Counted from the stretch's first letter, positions 34,052 to 43,796 are shown. The stretch: DNA of 64,000 bases from Aureimonas psammosilenae (GCF_009176975.1 NZ_WEZG01000008.1:62001-126000), one strand, 5' to 3'. Notes: a model not told the origin generated them from the letters alone. Translations and numbers: made by a program.

Positions 34052-35064
34052 GATTCGGCCGCGGTCCTTGTTGCAGCGCTCGCTTGGCGTTTGGGCAGGC
34101 GCAGATAGCCGAGCGCGACGCGGCTGGCGGGCGACTGGATCACGAGGATCGCGAGGATGATGCCGGCTTTGATCACGAGGTTGAACTCCGGCGGGAAGCC
34201 CGACAGGAGAATGCCGGTGTTCACGGCCTGGATGATCATCGCGCCGATCAAGGAGGCGAGGATGGAGAAGCGGCCGCCGAAGAGCGAATTGCCGCCGATC
34301 ACGACGGCGAGGATGGCGTCGAGTTCCAGCCACAGGCCGGCATTGTTGGCGTCGGCGCCCCGGATGTCTGCGGTGGCGATGGTGCCGGCGACCGCCGCGC
34401 AAACGCCGCTCACCGCATAAACCGCGAGGATGAGGACGGTGGCGTTGATGCCGGCGAGCATCGAGGCATGCCGGTTGACGCCGACGGCTTCCACCAGAAG
34501 GCCGAGCGCGGTGCGCCGGACGGCCAGGATCGCGGCAAGGCCAAGGCCGATCCAGATCAGAACCGGGAGCGGCAGGCCGGCGAAGGAACCGCTGCCGATA
34601 AAGGCGAAGGCCGGATCGTTGAAGGTGAGGATCGCCCCTTGCGTCACGAGCTGGGCGACGCCGCGCCCCGCCACCATGAGGATCAGGGTCGCGATGATCG
34701 GCTGGATGTCGAGAACCGCGACGAGAAAGCCGTTCCATAACCCGCAAAGGAGGCCGATCACGAGAACCACGACGAGCGTCAGAAGGAGGGGCTGGCCCTG
34801 CTCGATCATGCTGGCGCCCACCGCGCCGCAGATCGCCATCACCGCGCCGACGGAAAGGTCGATGCCCTTCGTCGCGATCACCAGCGTCATGCCGATCGCC
34901 AGGATCGCGACCGGCGCGCCGCGATTGAGAACGTCGATCAGGCTGCCGTAGAGGCGGCCATCCTGGAAGGCGAGGTGGAAGAAGCCGGGAAACATCACGG
35001 CGTTCACGGCAAGCACGATCGCCAGGACCGCGAGTTGGGGCGCAAGGCGCTTCAAAACGTTCAT
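34048..35064 (-). CDS. CUT2-type sugar permease (YtfT-like)
   Basis: A 338-residue BPD_transp_2 permease with MTLVIATKGIDLSVGAVMAICGAVGAS, PIIATLILMVAGRGVAQLVT and AVVIGGNSLFGGRFSILAS, as in YtfT. The ATG at 35064 overlaps the ATPase stop at 35061, and the shorter form starting MNVLKRLAPQ has the normal N-terminus of the family. Third gene of the binding protein-ATPase-permease-permease set. Confidence 0.87.
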   Translation of the reverse strand: MNVLKRLAPQLAVLAIVLAVNAVMFPGFFHLAFQDGRLYGSLIDVLNRGAPVAILAIGMTLVIATKGIDLSVGAVMAICGAVGASMIEQGQPLLLTLVVVLVIGLLCGLWNGFLVAVLDIQPIIATLILMVAGRGVAQLVTQGAILTFNDPAFAFIGSGSFAGLPLPVLIWIGLGLAAILAVRRTALGLLVEAVGVNRHASMLAGINATVLILAVYAVSGVCAAVAGTIATADIRGADANNAGLWLELDAILAVVIGGNSLFGGRFSILASLIGAMIIQAVNTGILLSGFPPEFNLVIKAGIILAILVIQSPASRVALGYLRLPKRQASAATRTAAES

Positions 35065-36587
35065 GCGACGGCTCTTCTGGCTTCCGGCGAGGCGATGGCG
35101 CCGAGGATACGGTCGGCCGTGACCTCTTCGCCGACGAGTTCGGCGACATGGGCACGCTCGGAGCACACCACGATGCGCCGCGAATAAGCGACGAGCTCTT
35201 CGAGCTCCGAGGAGATCACGAGAAGCGACATGCCGTTGTCGCAGAGTTCGCGGATGAGGCGGATGATCTCGGCATGAGCGCCGACATCGATGCCGCGCGT
35301 CGGCTCGTCGAGGATCAGGAAGCGCGGATTGGTGGCGAGCCAGCGGGCGAGGATCACCTTCTGCTGGTTGCCGCCGGACAGGAACTTGATCGGCTTCTCG
35401 CGGTCGGACGTGCGGATGTCGAGCATCCGGATATAGCGGTCGGCCAGTTCGTTCTGTTCGGCGCGGGGCAGGGGCCGCAACCAGCCACGCTGCGCCTGAA
35501 GGGCGAGGATCAGGTTCTCGCGCACCGACAGATCGCCGACGATGCCGTCGACCTTGCGCTCTTCCGGGCAGAAGCCGAACCCTTGGGCAATGGCGTCGCG
35601 CGGCGAGTCCAGCTTGATCTTCTTTCCCTCGACGCTCGCTTCGCCGCTGTCGGCGCGGTCGACGCCGAACAGGAGGCGAGCGGTTTCGGTGCGCCCGGAG
35701 CCGAGAAGCCCCGCGACACCGACCACCTCGCCGCGTCGGATGTCGAGATCGAAGGGCTTGACGCTCGTCTTGCGTCCAAAACCGCGAAAGCGGATGGCGG
35801 CCTCGCCGTCGGCGCCCTCGCTGAGGGCCGGCCGCTCGCCGACGGTTTCCTCTTTCAGTTCGCGCCCGAGCATCATCTGCACGATGTCAAGGCGCGTCAG
35901 CCCCTTGATCGGCTTCGTGCCGACGAGGCGCCCATTGCGCAAAACCGTGACGCGATCGGCCAGATCGAAGACCTGATCCAGAAAATGGGTGATGAAGACC
36001 ACGGCGAGACCCTGGTCGCGCAGTTTGCGCACGATGGTGAACAGCCGTTCCACCTCGGCCGCATCGAGGCTGGCCGTCGGCTCGTCGAGGATCAGCACCT
36101 TGCCGGAAAGCTCCACGGCGCGGGCGATGGCGACGATCTGCTGGACGGCCACCGAATAACGCGAAAGGTTGGCGCCGACATCGAGGTCGAGGCCGTAGCG
36201 GGCCAGAACCTCACGCGCCATGCGCCGCATGCGGCCGACCGAAACGAGCCCGAAGCGGCGGGGCTCGCGCCCGAGAAAGAGATTCTCCGCCACGGTGAGG
36301 TTCGGCAGGAGATTGACCTCCTGATAAACGGTGCCGATGCCGAGGGCCTGCGCTTCCTCGACGCCGCGCGGTTCGACGATTTCGCCATCGAGCCGCATTT
36401 CGCCGGCGTCACGCCGGTAAACGCCGGTGATGATCTTGACGAGGGTCGACTTGCCGGCGCCGTTCTCGCCGAGCAGCGCGTGAACCTCGCCGCGAAGCAA
36501 TGTCAGGTCGATGTTCTGCAGCGCTGGAATGCCGAGAAAGCTCTTCGACACGCCGGAAACGAACAGCAGCGGAGGTGAAGCGGACAT
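35061..36587 (-). CDS. CUT2-type sugar ABC transporter, double ATPase (YtfR-like)
   Basis: A 508-residue RbsA/AraG-type protein with two ATPase domains. Domain 1 has GENGAGKST (about residues 40-48), TVYQEVNLLPNLTVAENLFLG, LILDEPTASLDAAEV and ITHFLDQVFD. Domain 2 has the family's lysine-less P-loop GLLGSGRTE, FLSGGNQQKVILARWL, and an intact LILDEPTRGID followed by ISSELEEL. It is therefore conventional, in contrast to the other CUT2 ATPase at 2637-4169. The ATG at 36587 was chosen because similarity starts there. A GC hairpin separates it from the binding-protein gene. Confidence 0.9.
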   Translation of the reverse strand: MSASPPLLFVSGVSKSFLGIPALQNIDLTLLRGEVHALLGENGAGKSTLVKIITGVYRRDAGEMRLDGEIVEPRGVEEAQALGIGTVYQEVNLLPNLTVAENLFLGREPRRFGLVSVGRMRRMAREVLARYGLDLDVGANLSRYSVAVQQIVAIARAVELSGKVLILDEPTASLDAAEVERLFTIVRKLRDQGLAVVFITHFLDQVFDLADRVTVLRNGRLVGTKPIKGLTRLDIVQMMLGRELKEETVGERPALSEGADGEAAIRFRGFGRKTSVKPFDLDIRRGEVVGVAGLLGSGRTETARLLFGVDRADSGEASVEGKKIKLDSPRDAIAQGFGFCPEERKVDGIVGDLSVRENLILALQAQRGWLRPLPRAEQNELADRYIRMLDIRTSDREKPIKFLSGGNQQKVILARWLATNPRFLILDEPTRGIDVGAHAEIIRLIRELCDNGMSLLVISSELEELVAYSRRIVVCSERAHVAELVGEEVTADRILGAIASPEARRAVA

Positions 36588-36657
36588 GCGAACCTGACCC
36601 ATGCGTTGGGATGGGTCGGCAGCCCACGGGAGCGCTGCCGACATCGAGAACGACGAA

Positions 36658-36683
36658 CGCCCGGCGGCTCGAACCGCCGGGCG
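36658..36683. promoter_or_regulatory. Perfect GC hairpin after the arabinose-type binding-protein gene
   Basis: CGCCCGGCGG (36658-36667) and CCGCCGGGCG (36674-36683) pair perfectly over ten bases with a 6-base loop, 13 bases after the binding-protein stop on the minus strand. No T-tract follows. Like the hairpin at 1521-1542 it probably protects the binding-protein mRNA or partly limits read-through into the membrane-component genes. Confidence 0.6.
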
Positions 36684-36695
36684 CCGTCGCGATCG

Positions 36696-37658
36696 TCAGT
36701 AGCCGAGGTTCTTCTTGGACTCGTAGACCTTCTGCGGGTCGTCGGCCTGGGTGTAGAGCTTCGACTCGGTCTGAATCCACTTCGGCGGCTTGGTGCCGTC
36801 GGCCTTTAACTTCGCCAGCGCTTCGAAGGCCGGGCCGGCCATGTTCGGCGTCAGTTCGACCGTGGCATTCGCCTCGCCCTTGGCCAGCGCCTGGAAGATA
36901 TCCGGCACCGCGTCGATCGACACGACCATGATGTCGGTGCCCGGCTTCAGGCCGGCTTCCTTGATGGCCTGGATGGCGCCGACGGCCATGTCGTCGTTAT
37001 GGGCGTAAAGGGCGCAGATGTCCTTGCCGCCATTGGTGGACTTGATGAAGCTTTCCATCACTTCCTTGCCCTTCGTGCGCGTGAAATCGCCCGTCTGGCT
37101 CTTGGTGATCTTCAGGTTGTCGTGACCCTTCAGCGCTTCCTCGAAGCCCTTCTTGCGGTCGATCGCCGGCGAGGAGCCGGTGGTGCCCTGAAGCTCGACG
37201 ACGTTGCAGGGCTTGGAGCCGACCGTCTTCACGAGATAGTCGCCCGCGACCTTGCCTTCATGCACGAGGTCGGAAGTGACGGCGGTCAGGTAAAGCGAGT
37301 CCGGCGCGTCGACCGTGCGGTCGAGGAGGATCACGGGAATCTCGGCTTCCTGCGCTTCCTTCAGAACGGCATCCCAGCCCGTCGCGACGACCGGCGCCAC
37401 CAGGATCGCGTCAACCCCTTGCGCGATGAAGGAGCGAAGCGCCTTGATCTGGTTTTCCTGCTTCTGCTGCGCGTCGGCGAATTTCAGTGTGATGCCGCGC
37501 TTTTCGGCTTCGCTCTTCGTCACCGTGGTTTCGGCGGCGCGCCAGCCCGACTCCGAGCCGATCTGCGAGAAGCCGACCGTCATATCGGCCGCATAGGCCG
37601 ACGACGCCATCAACATCGCCGTCAGAACGCCGGCAGCCCCAGTTTTCCACTTGGTCAT
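36696..37658 (-). CDS. Sugar ABC transporter binding protein (YtfQ-like)
   Basis: A 320-residue protein with a signal peptide ending SSAYA before ADMTVGFSQIGSESGWRAAET, the characteristic opening of galactofuranose-binding YtfQ proteins. ILVAPVVATGWDAVLKEAQEAEIPVILLDR and ALYAHNDDMAVGAIQAIKEAG follow as expected. The ATG at 37658 is preceded by GGAGGATTTATC, an excellent ribosome site. It is first in its operon and has its own candidate promoter at 37704-37732. The adjacent araDAB genes suggest arabinose, in furanose or pyranose form, as ligand. Confidence 0.88.
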   Translation of the reverse strand: MTKWKTGAAGVLTAMLMASSAYAADMTVGFSQIGSESGWRAAETTVTKSEAEKRGITLKFADAQQKQENQIKALRSFIAQGVDAILVAPVVATGWDAVLKEAQEAEIPVILLDRTVDAPDSLYLTAVTSDLVHEGKVAGDYLVKTVGSKPCNVVELQGTTGSSPAIDRKKGFEEALKGHDNLKITKSQTGDFTRTKGKEVMESFIKSTNGGKDICALYAHNDDMAVGAIQAIKEAGLKPGTDIMVVSIDAVPDIFQALAKGEANATVELTPNMAGPAFEALAKLKADGTKPPKWIQTESKLYTQADDPQKVYESKKNLGY

Positions 37659-37688
37659 GATAAATCCTCCCAATTGTCGATCCACTCC

Positions 37689-37735
37689 CAATCGACTATT
37701 TAGACAGTAAGCTATTGATTACCTATAGTCAATTG
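37689..37735 (-). promoter_or_regulatory. Promoter and dyad of the arabinose-type transporter operon
   Basis: On the minus strand TTGACT (37727-37732) and TACTGT (37704-37709) are spaced by 17 bases. The region is flanked by an inverted repeat, CAATCGACTAT at 37689-37699 and ATAGTCAATTG at 37725-37735, pairing at 10 of 11 positions and overlapping the -35 box. This layout suits repression by the local GntR-type regulator. It shows that transporter genes can be transcribed separately from araBAD upstream. Confidence 0.55.
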
Positions 37736-37783
37736 GATTCTACTACACCGAGCATGCCGATTTCTTAGCGGCATGCCTGATAT

Positions 37784-38485
37784 TCATTTCGAAGACTGCC
37801 CGTAATACGCATCGGCGCCATGCTTGCGCTTGAAATGCTTATTCAGCAGCTCCGGTTCGATCCGCGCCAGCTTGGGCGCCAGTTGCAGCGACATCAGCGC
37901 CATATGGGCGATGCACTCCACCGCGACGGCCGCCTCCACGGCCTTGGCAACGGTCTTGCCCCAGGTGAAAGGCGCGTGGCGGTTCACGAGAATGCCGGGA
38001 AAGTCGAGCGGATCGAGATTGTTCATCCGCTCCACGATGACATTGCCCGTTTCCCATTCGTAGGCCGTGGCGATCTCGGCCTCCGTCATCTTGCGCGTCA
38101 CCGGAATGTCGCCGTTGAAATAATCGGCATGCGTGGTGCCGAAGATCGGGATCGCCTGGCCCGCCTGCGCGAAGGCGGTGGCGTGCGAGGAATGGGTGTG
38201 GACCACGCCGCCGATCGCCGGAAAGGCGAGAAGCAGCCGGCGATGGGTCGGCGTGTCCGAGGAAGGGTTCAGATCGCCCTCCACCCGCTTGCCCTCGAAG
38301 TCCACGACGACCATGTCCTTGGCGCGCAGTTCCTCGTAGTCGACGCCGCTCGGCTTGATGGCGAAGACGCCCCGGTCGCGGTCGGCCGCGCTGGCATTGC
38401 CGAAGGTGAGGTTGATGAGGCCCTGCCGGGGCAGGGCGACATTGGCCTCGAAGGCTTCGCGCTTCAGTTCCTTGTAGTTCGACAC
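37784..38485 (-). CDS. araD: L-ribulose-5-phosphate 4-epimerase
   Basis: A 233-residue class II aldolase-type enzyme, same length as E. coli AraD. It begins [32 protein letters not shown] and has [26 protein letters not shown], and [16 protein letters not shown] with the zinc-binding HTH pair, plus [14 protein letters not shown]. It converts L-ribulose 5-phosphate to D-xylulose 5-phosphate. The start is GTG at 38485, preceded by GAGGGAG; no ATG gives the right N-terminus. It is 14 bases from araA, in a B-A-D gene order. Confidence 0.94.
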   Translation of the reverse strand: MSNYKELKREAFEANVALPRQGLINLTFGNASAADRDRGVFAIKPSGVDYEELRAKDMVVVDFEGKRVEGDLNPSSDTPTHRRLLLAFPAIGGVVHTHSSHATAFAQAGQAIPIFGTTHADYFNGDIPVTRKMTEAEIATAYEWETGNVIVERMNNLDPLDFPGILVNRHAPFTWGKTVAKAVEAAVAVECIAHMALMSLQLAPKLARIEPELLNKHFKRKHGADAYYGQSSK

Positions 38486-38499
38486 CGATCCGAACTCCC

Positions 38500-40014
38500 T
38501 CAGGCGCGGATGCCGCGGGCGAAGTGATAATAGACCTCGTTGTTGCGCAGGTCCTGCTTGAAGGCGCGGATTTCGGTGTCGGCGTCGATCACGGCCAGCT
38601 CGATCCCTGCGATGGTCGCGAAATCCTCCAGCATCTCGGTGGTCACGTCGTAGCTGTAGCCGGTGTGGTGGGCGCCGCCCGCCAGAATCCACGCCTGGCA
38701 GGCGGTCTTGAAGTCCGGCTTGCAGGCCCAGACGGCGCGCGCCACGGGAAGCTTGGGAAGCGCGGGATGGACGACGGATTCCACCTCGTTGACAAGGAGC
38801 CGGAAGCGGTTGCCGAGATCCACCAGCGTGGCGTTCAGCGCCGAGCCGAGCTTGGCGTCGAAAACGAGACGCACCGGATCGTCCTTGCCGCCGATGCCGA
38901 GCGCGTGGATCTCGACGGAGGGCTGACCTTCCGCGATGGTCGGGCAGATTTCCAGCATATGCGAGCCGAGCACAACTTCGCCGCCGGCCGGCAGGTGATA
39001 GGTGTAGTCTTCCATGAAGGAAGTCGCGCCGGACATCCCCTCGCCCATCACCTTCATGGCGCGCACCAGCGCGGAGGTCTTCCAGTCGCCTTCGCCGCCG
39101 AAGCCGTAGCCGTCGGCCATCAGGCGCTGCGTCGCCATGCCCGGCAACTGGGTCAGGCCGTGCAGGTCCTCGAACGTGTCGGTATAGCCCTTGAAGCCTC
39201 CTTCCTCGAGAAAGGCGCGAAGGCCGAGTTCCTGGCGGGCGTTGTAGAGAAGCGACTCGTGGCGCGCGCCACCCTTTTTCAGATCCGCGACGACGGCATA
39301 AAGACGCTCGTATTCGGCCGCCAGCGCCGCGACATCGGCGTCGGACACGGCATTCATCTTCGCGGCGAGATCGCCGATGCCGTAGCCGTTGACGGCAAAG
39401 CCGAAGGTCATTTCCGCCGACACCTTATCGCCCTCGGTCACGGCGACCTGGCGCATGTTGTCGCCGAAGCGGCAGAAGCGGGCGCCCTGCCAGTCGTGCC
39501 AGGCGCGTGCGGCGCGAATCCAGGCGTCGATGCGGGCATGCACTTCCGGATCGGACCAGTGCCCGACCACGACCTTGCGCCCAAGGCGCAGGCGCGTGTG
39601 AATGAAGCCCGCTTCGCGGTCGCCATGCGCCGACTGGTTGAGGTTCATGTAGTCCATGTCGATCGTCTCCCAGGGGAGTTCGCGATCGAACTGGGTGTGC
39701 AGGTGCAGGAAGGGCTTTTGGAGCTGCGACAGCCCGCGAATCCACATCTTGGACGGCGAGAAGGTGTGCATCCAGAGGATCAGACCGGCGCAGTCTTCGT
39801 CGGCATTGGCCTCGATGCAAAGGCGGGCGATCTCGTCGGGCGTGGTGACGATGGGTTTGGCCACGATCTCCAGCGGGAAGCCGCCTTCGGCATGGAGTCC
39901 CGCCGCGATCTTGCGCGCGTTCTCGGCGACCTCCTGGAGGGGCCCGGGCCCGTAGAGATGCTGCGAGCCGCAAACGAACCAGATCTTGGGGGAACTCAAA
40001 CCGATCATGTTCAT
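38500..40014 (-). CDS. araA: L-arabinose isomerase
   Basis: A 504-residue enzyme of normal length. The N-terminus [74 protein letters not shown] and [20 protein letters not shown] (active-site glutamate region) are as in AraA. The C-terminal region includes [17 protein letters not shown] with the metal-site histidines. It converts L-arabinose to L-ribulose in the cytoplasm. It starts 66 bases after araB and precedes araD. Confidence 0.96.
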   Translation of the reverse strand: MNMIGLSSPKIWFVCGSQHLYGPGPLQEVAENARKIAAGLHAEGGFPLEIVAKPIVTTPDEIARLCIEANADEDCAGLILWMHTFSPSKMWIRGLSQLQKPFLHLHTQFDRELPWETIDMDYMNLNQSAHGDREAGFIHTRLRLGRKVVVGHWSDPEVHARIDAWIRAARAWHDWQGARFCRFGDNMRQVAVTEGDKVSAEMTFGFAVNGYGIGDLAAKMNAVSDADVAALAAEYERLYAVVADLKKGGARHESLLYNARQELGLRAFLEEGGFKGYTDTFEDLHGLTQLPGMATQRLMADGYGFGGEGDWKTSALVRAMKVMGEGMSGATSFMEDYTYHLPAGGEVVLGSHMLEICPTIAEGQPSVEIHALGIGGKDDPVRLVFDAKLGSALNATLVDLGNRFRLLVNEVESVVHPALPKLPVARAVWACKPDFKTACQAWILAGGAHHTGYSYDVTTEMLEDFATIAGIELAVIDADTEIRAFKQDLRNNEVYYHFARGIRA

Positions 40015-40080
40015 GCCTTGTATGGTCGTCGAATGGGGACGGCGGCTCGATACCGCCAGTATTCGTTTTTTCGCCGAAGA

Positions 40081-41742
40081 CTAACGCGAAGCGTCCTGCC
40101 GGATCTCGATCAGGCGCTTCATCACCTTGGAAAGATCGGCGGCCGTCGTCAGCCCGCCGAAACTGTCGTGCAACTCGCGGTAAAGACCGTAGAGGCGATC
40201 GTAGACTTCGCCGCGCGCGGCATCGGGAACGTATTGCTCGTCGCGAAGCGAGGTCATCGCGGCCTTGGCCTCGTCGAAGCTTTCGTGCTGGCCCGAGATC
40301 ACGGACGCGACCATGGCGCCGCCCAGCGCGCAGGTCTGGCTGGAACTTGCGACCAGCATGGTGCAGCCGGTGATGTCGGCATAGATCTGCATGAGGAGCG
40401 GGTTCTTTTCGGCGATGCCGCCCGTGCAAACGACGCGCTCCACCGGAATGCCGTATTCGCGCAGCCGCTCGATGATGGCGCGCGCACCGAAGGCTGTCGC
40501 CTCGATCAAGGCGCGGTAGATTTCCGCACGGGTCGTATAAAGCGTCTGCCCGAGCATGAGGCCGGTGAGAAGCTGGTCCACGAGGATCGTGCGGTTGCCG
40601 TTGTTCCAGTCGAGCGCGAGAAGGCCGGACTGGCCGGGCTTCAGTTCGGAAGCCTCGGTCATCAACGCGCCGTGGAGCGCGCCGTCGCCCCGGCAGATAC
40701 CCTCGACCCACCATTTGAAGATGTCGCCGACCGCCGACTGGCCGGCTTCGACGCCGAAGAAGCCCGGCAGGATAGAGCCCTCGACGATGCCGCAGATGCC
40801 GGGAACGTCGTCCACATCCTTCTCGGCCGCCACCACGCCGCAGTCGCAGGTGGAGGTGCCGATAACCTTGACGAGGGTGCCCTCGGCGACGCCGCAGCCG
40901 ATCGCGCCGTAATGAACGTCGAAGGCGCCGGTGGCGATCGCGATGCCCGGCTTCAAACCGAATTCCGCCGCCCATTCGGCGCTCAAAGTCCCGGCCGGCA
41001 CGGAGGAGTCCTGCGCCTCGTCGTAAAGACGATCACGAAGATCGGCGAGTTTCGGATCGAGAAGGCCGAGGAATTCCTTGTCCGGCAACCCGCCCCATTT
41101 GCGGCTGTAGAGCGCCTTGTGCCCGGCCGCGCAGACGCCGCGTTTGACGAGCGCCGGATCATCGACACCGGCCAGAACGGCCGGAATCCAGTCCGCCAGC
41201 TCGACCCAGGAATGCGCCGCCTCGAAAACCTCCGGCGCGGTGCGCAGGCAATGCCAGACCTTCGACCAGAACCATTCGGAGGAATAGGTGAAACCGCAGA
41301 CCGCGATGTAATGGGGTCGATGTTCGGCGGCCAGACGCGTGATCTCCGCCGCTTCCCACCAGCTGGTATGGTCCTTCCACAGCCAGCATTGCGCCGCCAG
41401 ATTGCCGCTCCAATGCGGATCCACCGACAGCGCACGATTGCGGGCGTCCACGGGAAGCGGGCTCGACCCGGTGGAATCGACACCGATGCCGGTGACGAGG
41501 TCGAGCGCGAAGTCCTCGCGCTTTATGGCCTGCGCCAGCGCGGCGCGTACCGATTCCCTCAGGCCATGGATATAGTCGGCGGGGCTTTGACGGGCGACGA
41601 GGGAGTCCTTGCGATCGAGCAGGATGCCCTGGTCGCCGCTCGGATAGTTCACCACCCCGACGCCGTACTCCGCGCCGTCGGAACAGCGAACCACGAGCGC
41701 GCGAACGGAGTTCGTGCCGTAATCGATACCAATCGTGAACAC
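40081..41742 (-). CDS. araB: L-ribulokinase
   Basis: A 553-residue FGGY-family carbohydrate kinase. TIGIDYGTNSVRALVVRCSDG is the phosphate-1 motif, VTGIGVDSTGSSPLPVD a substrate-site segment, and VCTGGIAEKNPLLMQIYADITG plus CALGGAMVAS the C-terminal ATP-site motifs. Length and sequence fit AraB. The start is GTG at 41742. It is the first gene of araBAD and lies divergent from the regulator gene beginning at 42348, with direct repeats in between. Confidence 0.95.
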   Translation of the reverse strand: MFTIGIDYGTNSVRALVVRCSDGAEYGVGVVNYPSGDQGILLDRKDSLVARQSPADYIHGLRESVRAALAQAIKREDFALDLVTGIGVDSTGSSPLPVDARNRALSVDPHWSGNLAAQCWLWKDHTSWWEAAEITRLAAEHRPHYIAVCGFTYSSEWFWSKVWHCLRTAPEVFEAAHSWVELADWIPAVLAGVDDPALVKRGVCAAGHKALYSRKWGGLPDKEFLGLLDPKLADLRDRLYDEAQDSSVPAGTLSAEWAAEFGLKPGIAIATGAFDVHYGAIGCGVAEGTLVKVIGTSTCDCGVVAAEKDVDDVPGICGIVEGSILPGFFGVEAGQSAVGDIFKWWVEGICRGDGALHGALMTEASELKPGQSGLLALDWNNGNRTILVDQLLTGLMLGQTLYTTRAEIYRALIEATAFGARAIIERLREYGIPVERVVCTGGIAEKNPLLMQIYADITGCTMLVASSSQTCALGGAMVASVISGQHESFDEAKAAMTSLRDEQYVPDAARGEVYDRLYGLYRELHDSFGGLTTAADLSKVMKRLIEIRQDASR

Positions 41743-42347
41743 GTGGCGATCTCGCCTGCCTGTCAGAATTCAGCCGAAGGCGCCGGACCCTCAGGCGCGC
41801 GCCATGTGGAAAAGCCGTCGTCGGATGTGCGGCATCGAGCGCCGGATCGGACAAGAGCCCGATTTTCGGCGCGGCGACCGCGACGTCCCCAACTTTAGGC
41901 AACCTCCACGCATCGAAGCTAGCAGCGGCGCCGAAAGTCGTAAAGTCATATTTTTCGGCTAAAGTCGTATTCTATGTGGCGAGCGTGAGAGATGGTCGGT
42001 AGCGGCGAAACGTCGACGCTCGCAGGGCAGCGGCGCGGCCGCGTTCCCCGCTATTAGGTGCTTCAATGCCGCGAGCGAAGCGATGGAAGCTCGTCGGCCC
42101 ACTCGTTCAAACCCGCCGCCCCGTTCAGGACCATCCGTTGGAACCGACATTCGTCCCACTGTCGTTCCATCCAAATGTATGATGAATTTTTGGTGCGAAA
42201 CGCGGAAACGGTCTTGAAGAACGCTGCAATCGAAGGGAAAGTACGGATTCCGGGGGTCCTGCCAAGACAATCCGTCCGCATCCGATGATGCCCGCGATAT
42301 CGTGGCGCTTCGCGGTTCTGGTAAAGCCGATTCGAAGCGACGAAATC
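41743..42347. other. Divergent control region between araB and the GntR regulator gene
   Basis: About 600 bases with no supported gene. The part nearest araB contains the AAAGTC direct repeats noted separately, in a locally AT-rich stretch around 41934-41975. The remaining 350 bases show short frames on both strands but none with codon bias plus a ribosome site. Confidence 0.5.
41934..41970. promoter_or_regulatory. Three AAAGTC direct repeats upstream of araB
   Basis: AAAGTCGTA at 41934-41942, AAAGTCATA at 41942-41950 and AAAGTCGTA at 41961-41969 lie about 190-230 bases before the araB start in an AT-rich patch. They could be half-sites for the neighbouring regulator or part of the araB promoter. 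The function is inferred from position and repetition only. Confidence 0.4.
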
Positions 42348-43100
42348 ATGTTTGCGTCAGACAAGATCAGATTCCGCACCACCCCGCGCTGGGGAGAGAA
42401 GGCCAACGGCAAGGCATCGTCCCAGCACGATCAGGTCATGCACGGCCTGGGTCTCGGTATCGTCGGGGGAGAATTCGCCGAAAATACGATGCTGCCGAAC
42501 GAGGTCGATCTTTTGGCTCGTTTCGCGGTTTCACGAACGGTGCTGCGCGAAGCGCTGAAGTCGCTTTCCGCCAAGGGCATGATCCTGGCGAGGGCGAAGG
42601 TCGGGACGCGGGTGACGCTTCGCCGCGACTGGAACTATTTCGATCCCGACATCCTGTTCTGGCATGCGACCATCGGGATCGACCGCAGCTTCCTGTTCAA
42701 TCTCGCGGAAATGCGTCTGGCTTTCGAGCCGGAAGCGGCGGCCCTGGCGGCGGAGCGGCGCAGCGACGCGCATCTGGTGGAACTGGCCGAATGCATCGAC
42801 GAGATGGAACGCTCGCATTCCTCCGCCGAAGGCTTCGTGGGGGCCGATCTTCGCTTCCATACGGCCATCGCCGAGGCGTCGGGCAATCCGTTGATGCGCT
42901 CGATCTGCTACGTCATCCAGGTCGCGCTGGAAGCGGCCTTCATGGTGAGTTCGCCGATCTCCAGCAGTTCCGCGCACGCGCTTTCAGTGGCCCGCCACCG
43001 CATGATCGCGCAGGCGATCGAGCTTCGCGATCCCGACTCGGCGCGCGCCGCCATGCGCGCGGTCATCCTTCAAGGCCTGAAACGCATCGAGGCGGTTTGA
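42348..43100 (+). CDS. FadR-type GntR-family transcriptional regulator
   Basis: A 250-residue regulator. The winged-helix region is at residues 25-85 (GIVGGEFAENTMLPNEVDLLARFAVSRTVLREALKSLSAKGMILARAKVGTRV) and the FCD ligand-binding domain follows, with RLAFEPEAAALAAERR, DLRFHTAIAEASGNPLM and the metal-binding histidine pattern of FCD proteins. An alternative start at 42285 adds 21 residues without similarity. It is divergent from araB and the only regulator in the arabinose block, so it probably controls araBAD and the transporter in response to a sugar metabolite. Confidence 0.86.
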   Translation: MFASDKIRFRTTPRWGEKANGKASSQHDQVMHGLGLGIVGGEFAENTMLPNEVDLLARFAVSRTVLREALKSLSAKGMILARAKVGTRVTLRRDWNYFDPDILFWHATIGIDRSFLFNLAEMRLAFEPEAAALAAERRSDAHLVELAECIDEMERSHSSAEGFVGADLRFHTAIAEASGNPLMRSICYVIQVALEAAFMVSSPISSSSAHALSVARHRMIAQAIELRDPDSARAAMRAVILQGLKRIEAV

Positions 43101-43141
43101 AGCGCCGTGCGGGAGGTCGGAGGCAATGATGCCGAGGAGAT

Positions 43142-43176
43142 CGATAAGGCCGTAGCGGTGCTACGGCCGCAGGCGG
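43142..43176 (+). repeat. Hairpin-forming intergenic repeat, copy 1
   Basis: A 35-base sequence with a perfect 8-base stem GCCGTAGC / GCTACGGC and a 3-base loop (43149-43167), followed by CGCAGGCG. It lies just after the GntR regulator gene. A second copy at 60996-61030 matches at 31 of 35 positions in the same orientation. The two copies occupy unrelated intergenic sites, which suggests a dispersed REP-like element. Confidence 0.6.
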
Positions 43177-43221
43177 GCGCCGAAGGAATCGAAGCAGCGG
43201 AACCCCGGCTCGGCGATGGCG

Positions 43222-43575
43222 TCAGTTCTTGTGCGCTGCCCGCGAAATCACCAGTCTCGTCAGAACGGGCGGGTCGTCGTTGCGGCGAAACGTGATCGCG
43301 TCATCGAGCGGATCGGGCTCGAACCACGAATCGAACAGATCGATCTGCTGCATGTCGACAGTCCCGCCCCGGATGCGAAGACCGAGACCCGCCTCGAAAC
43401 GCAGGACGGTGCGACGATGCGCGGCCGGCTGGCAGGTCGGCTCGCCACAATCCTCCACAGCGGTCTTCTGCAGGGCACCTGATCGCACGGCCCTGATGCC
43501 GAGCCATCGACAGAAACCGACAGCCTCGGAATCACGCCAGAACGAACAACCGTCATTGTTTCGGCGGTAGGACAC
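43222..43575 (-). CDS. Hypothetical protein
   Basis: A 117-residue frame with a GTG start and a weak AGGAAG upstream. The C-terminal half (IRGGTVDMQQIDLFDSWFEPDPLDDAITFRRNDDPPVLTRLVISRAAHKN) has a protein-like composition, rich in acidic and hydrophobic residues. The N-terminal half, with cysteines at about 10, 22, 43 and 48, is less convincing. I recognise no family. It sits alone between the arabinose regulator and the phospholipase D gene. It may be a real small gene or a remnant. Confidence 0.35.
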   Translation of the reverse strand: MSYRRNNDGCSFWRDSEAVGFCRWLGIRAVRSGALQKTAVEDCGEPTCQPAAHRRTVLRFEAGLGLRIRGGTVDMQQIDLFDSWFEPDPLDDAITFRRNDDPPVLTRLVISRAAHKN

Positions 43576-43796
43576 TTTTCGGCAACTTCCTGAGGGTGAG
43601 ACGCAGCCCTCTCAGCGTGCGGCGTCACGGAACGATGAGTTGCTCATCGTCGATCCAGCGTACTAAAAGCTCTATGAGCACGCAATATCGAGATCGCGCG
43701 ACTTTGGCGCGGGCCTTCGCGTAATCATGATAGGCAGCCTTCAGCGGTGTCACGCCGACGGGCGCCGACAAACCGTTGGATCGGGGTCGTGCGCCC

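Noticed and set aside
43107-43295. Small plus-strand frame after the GntR regulator gene
   Set aside because: It is created by the hairpin repeat and has no ribosome site. The same residue pattern appears at repeat copy 2, which shows it is a by-product of the repeat.
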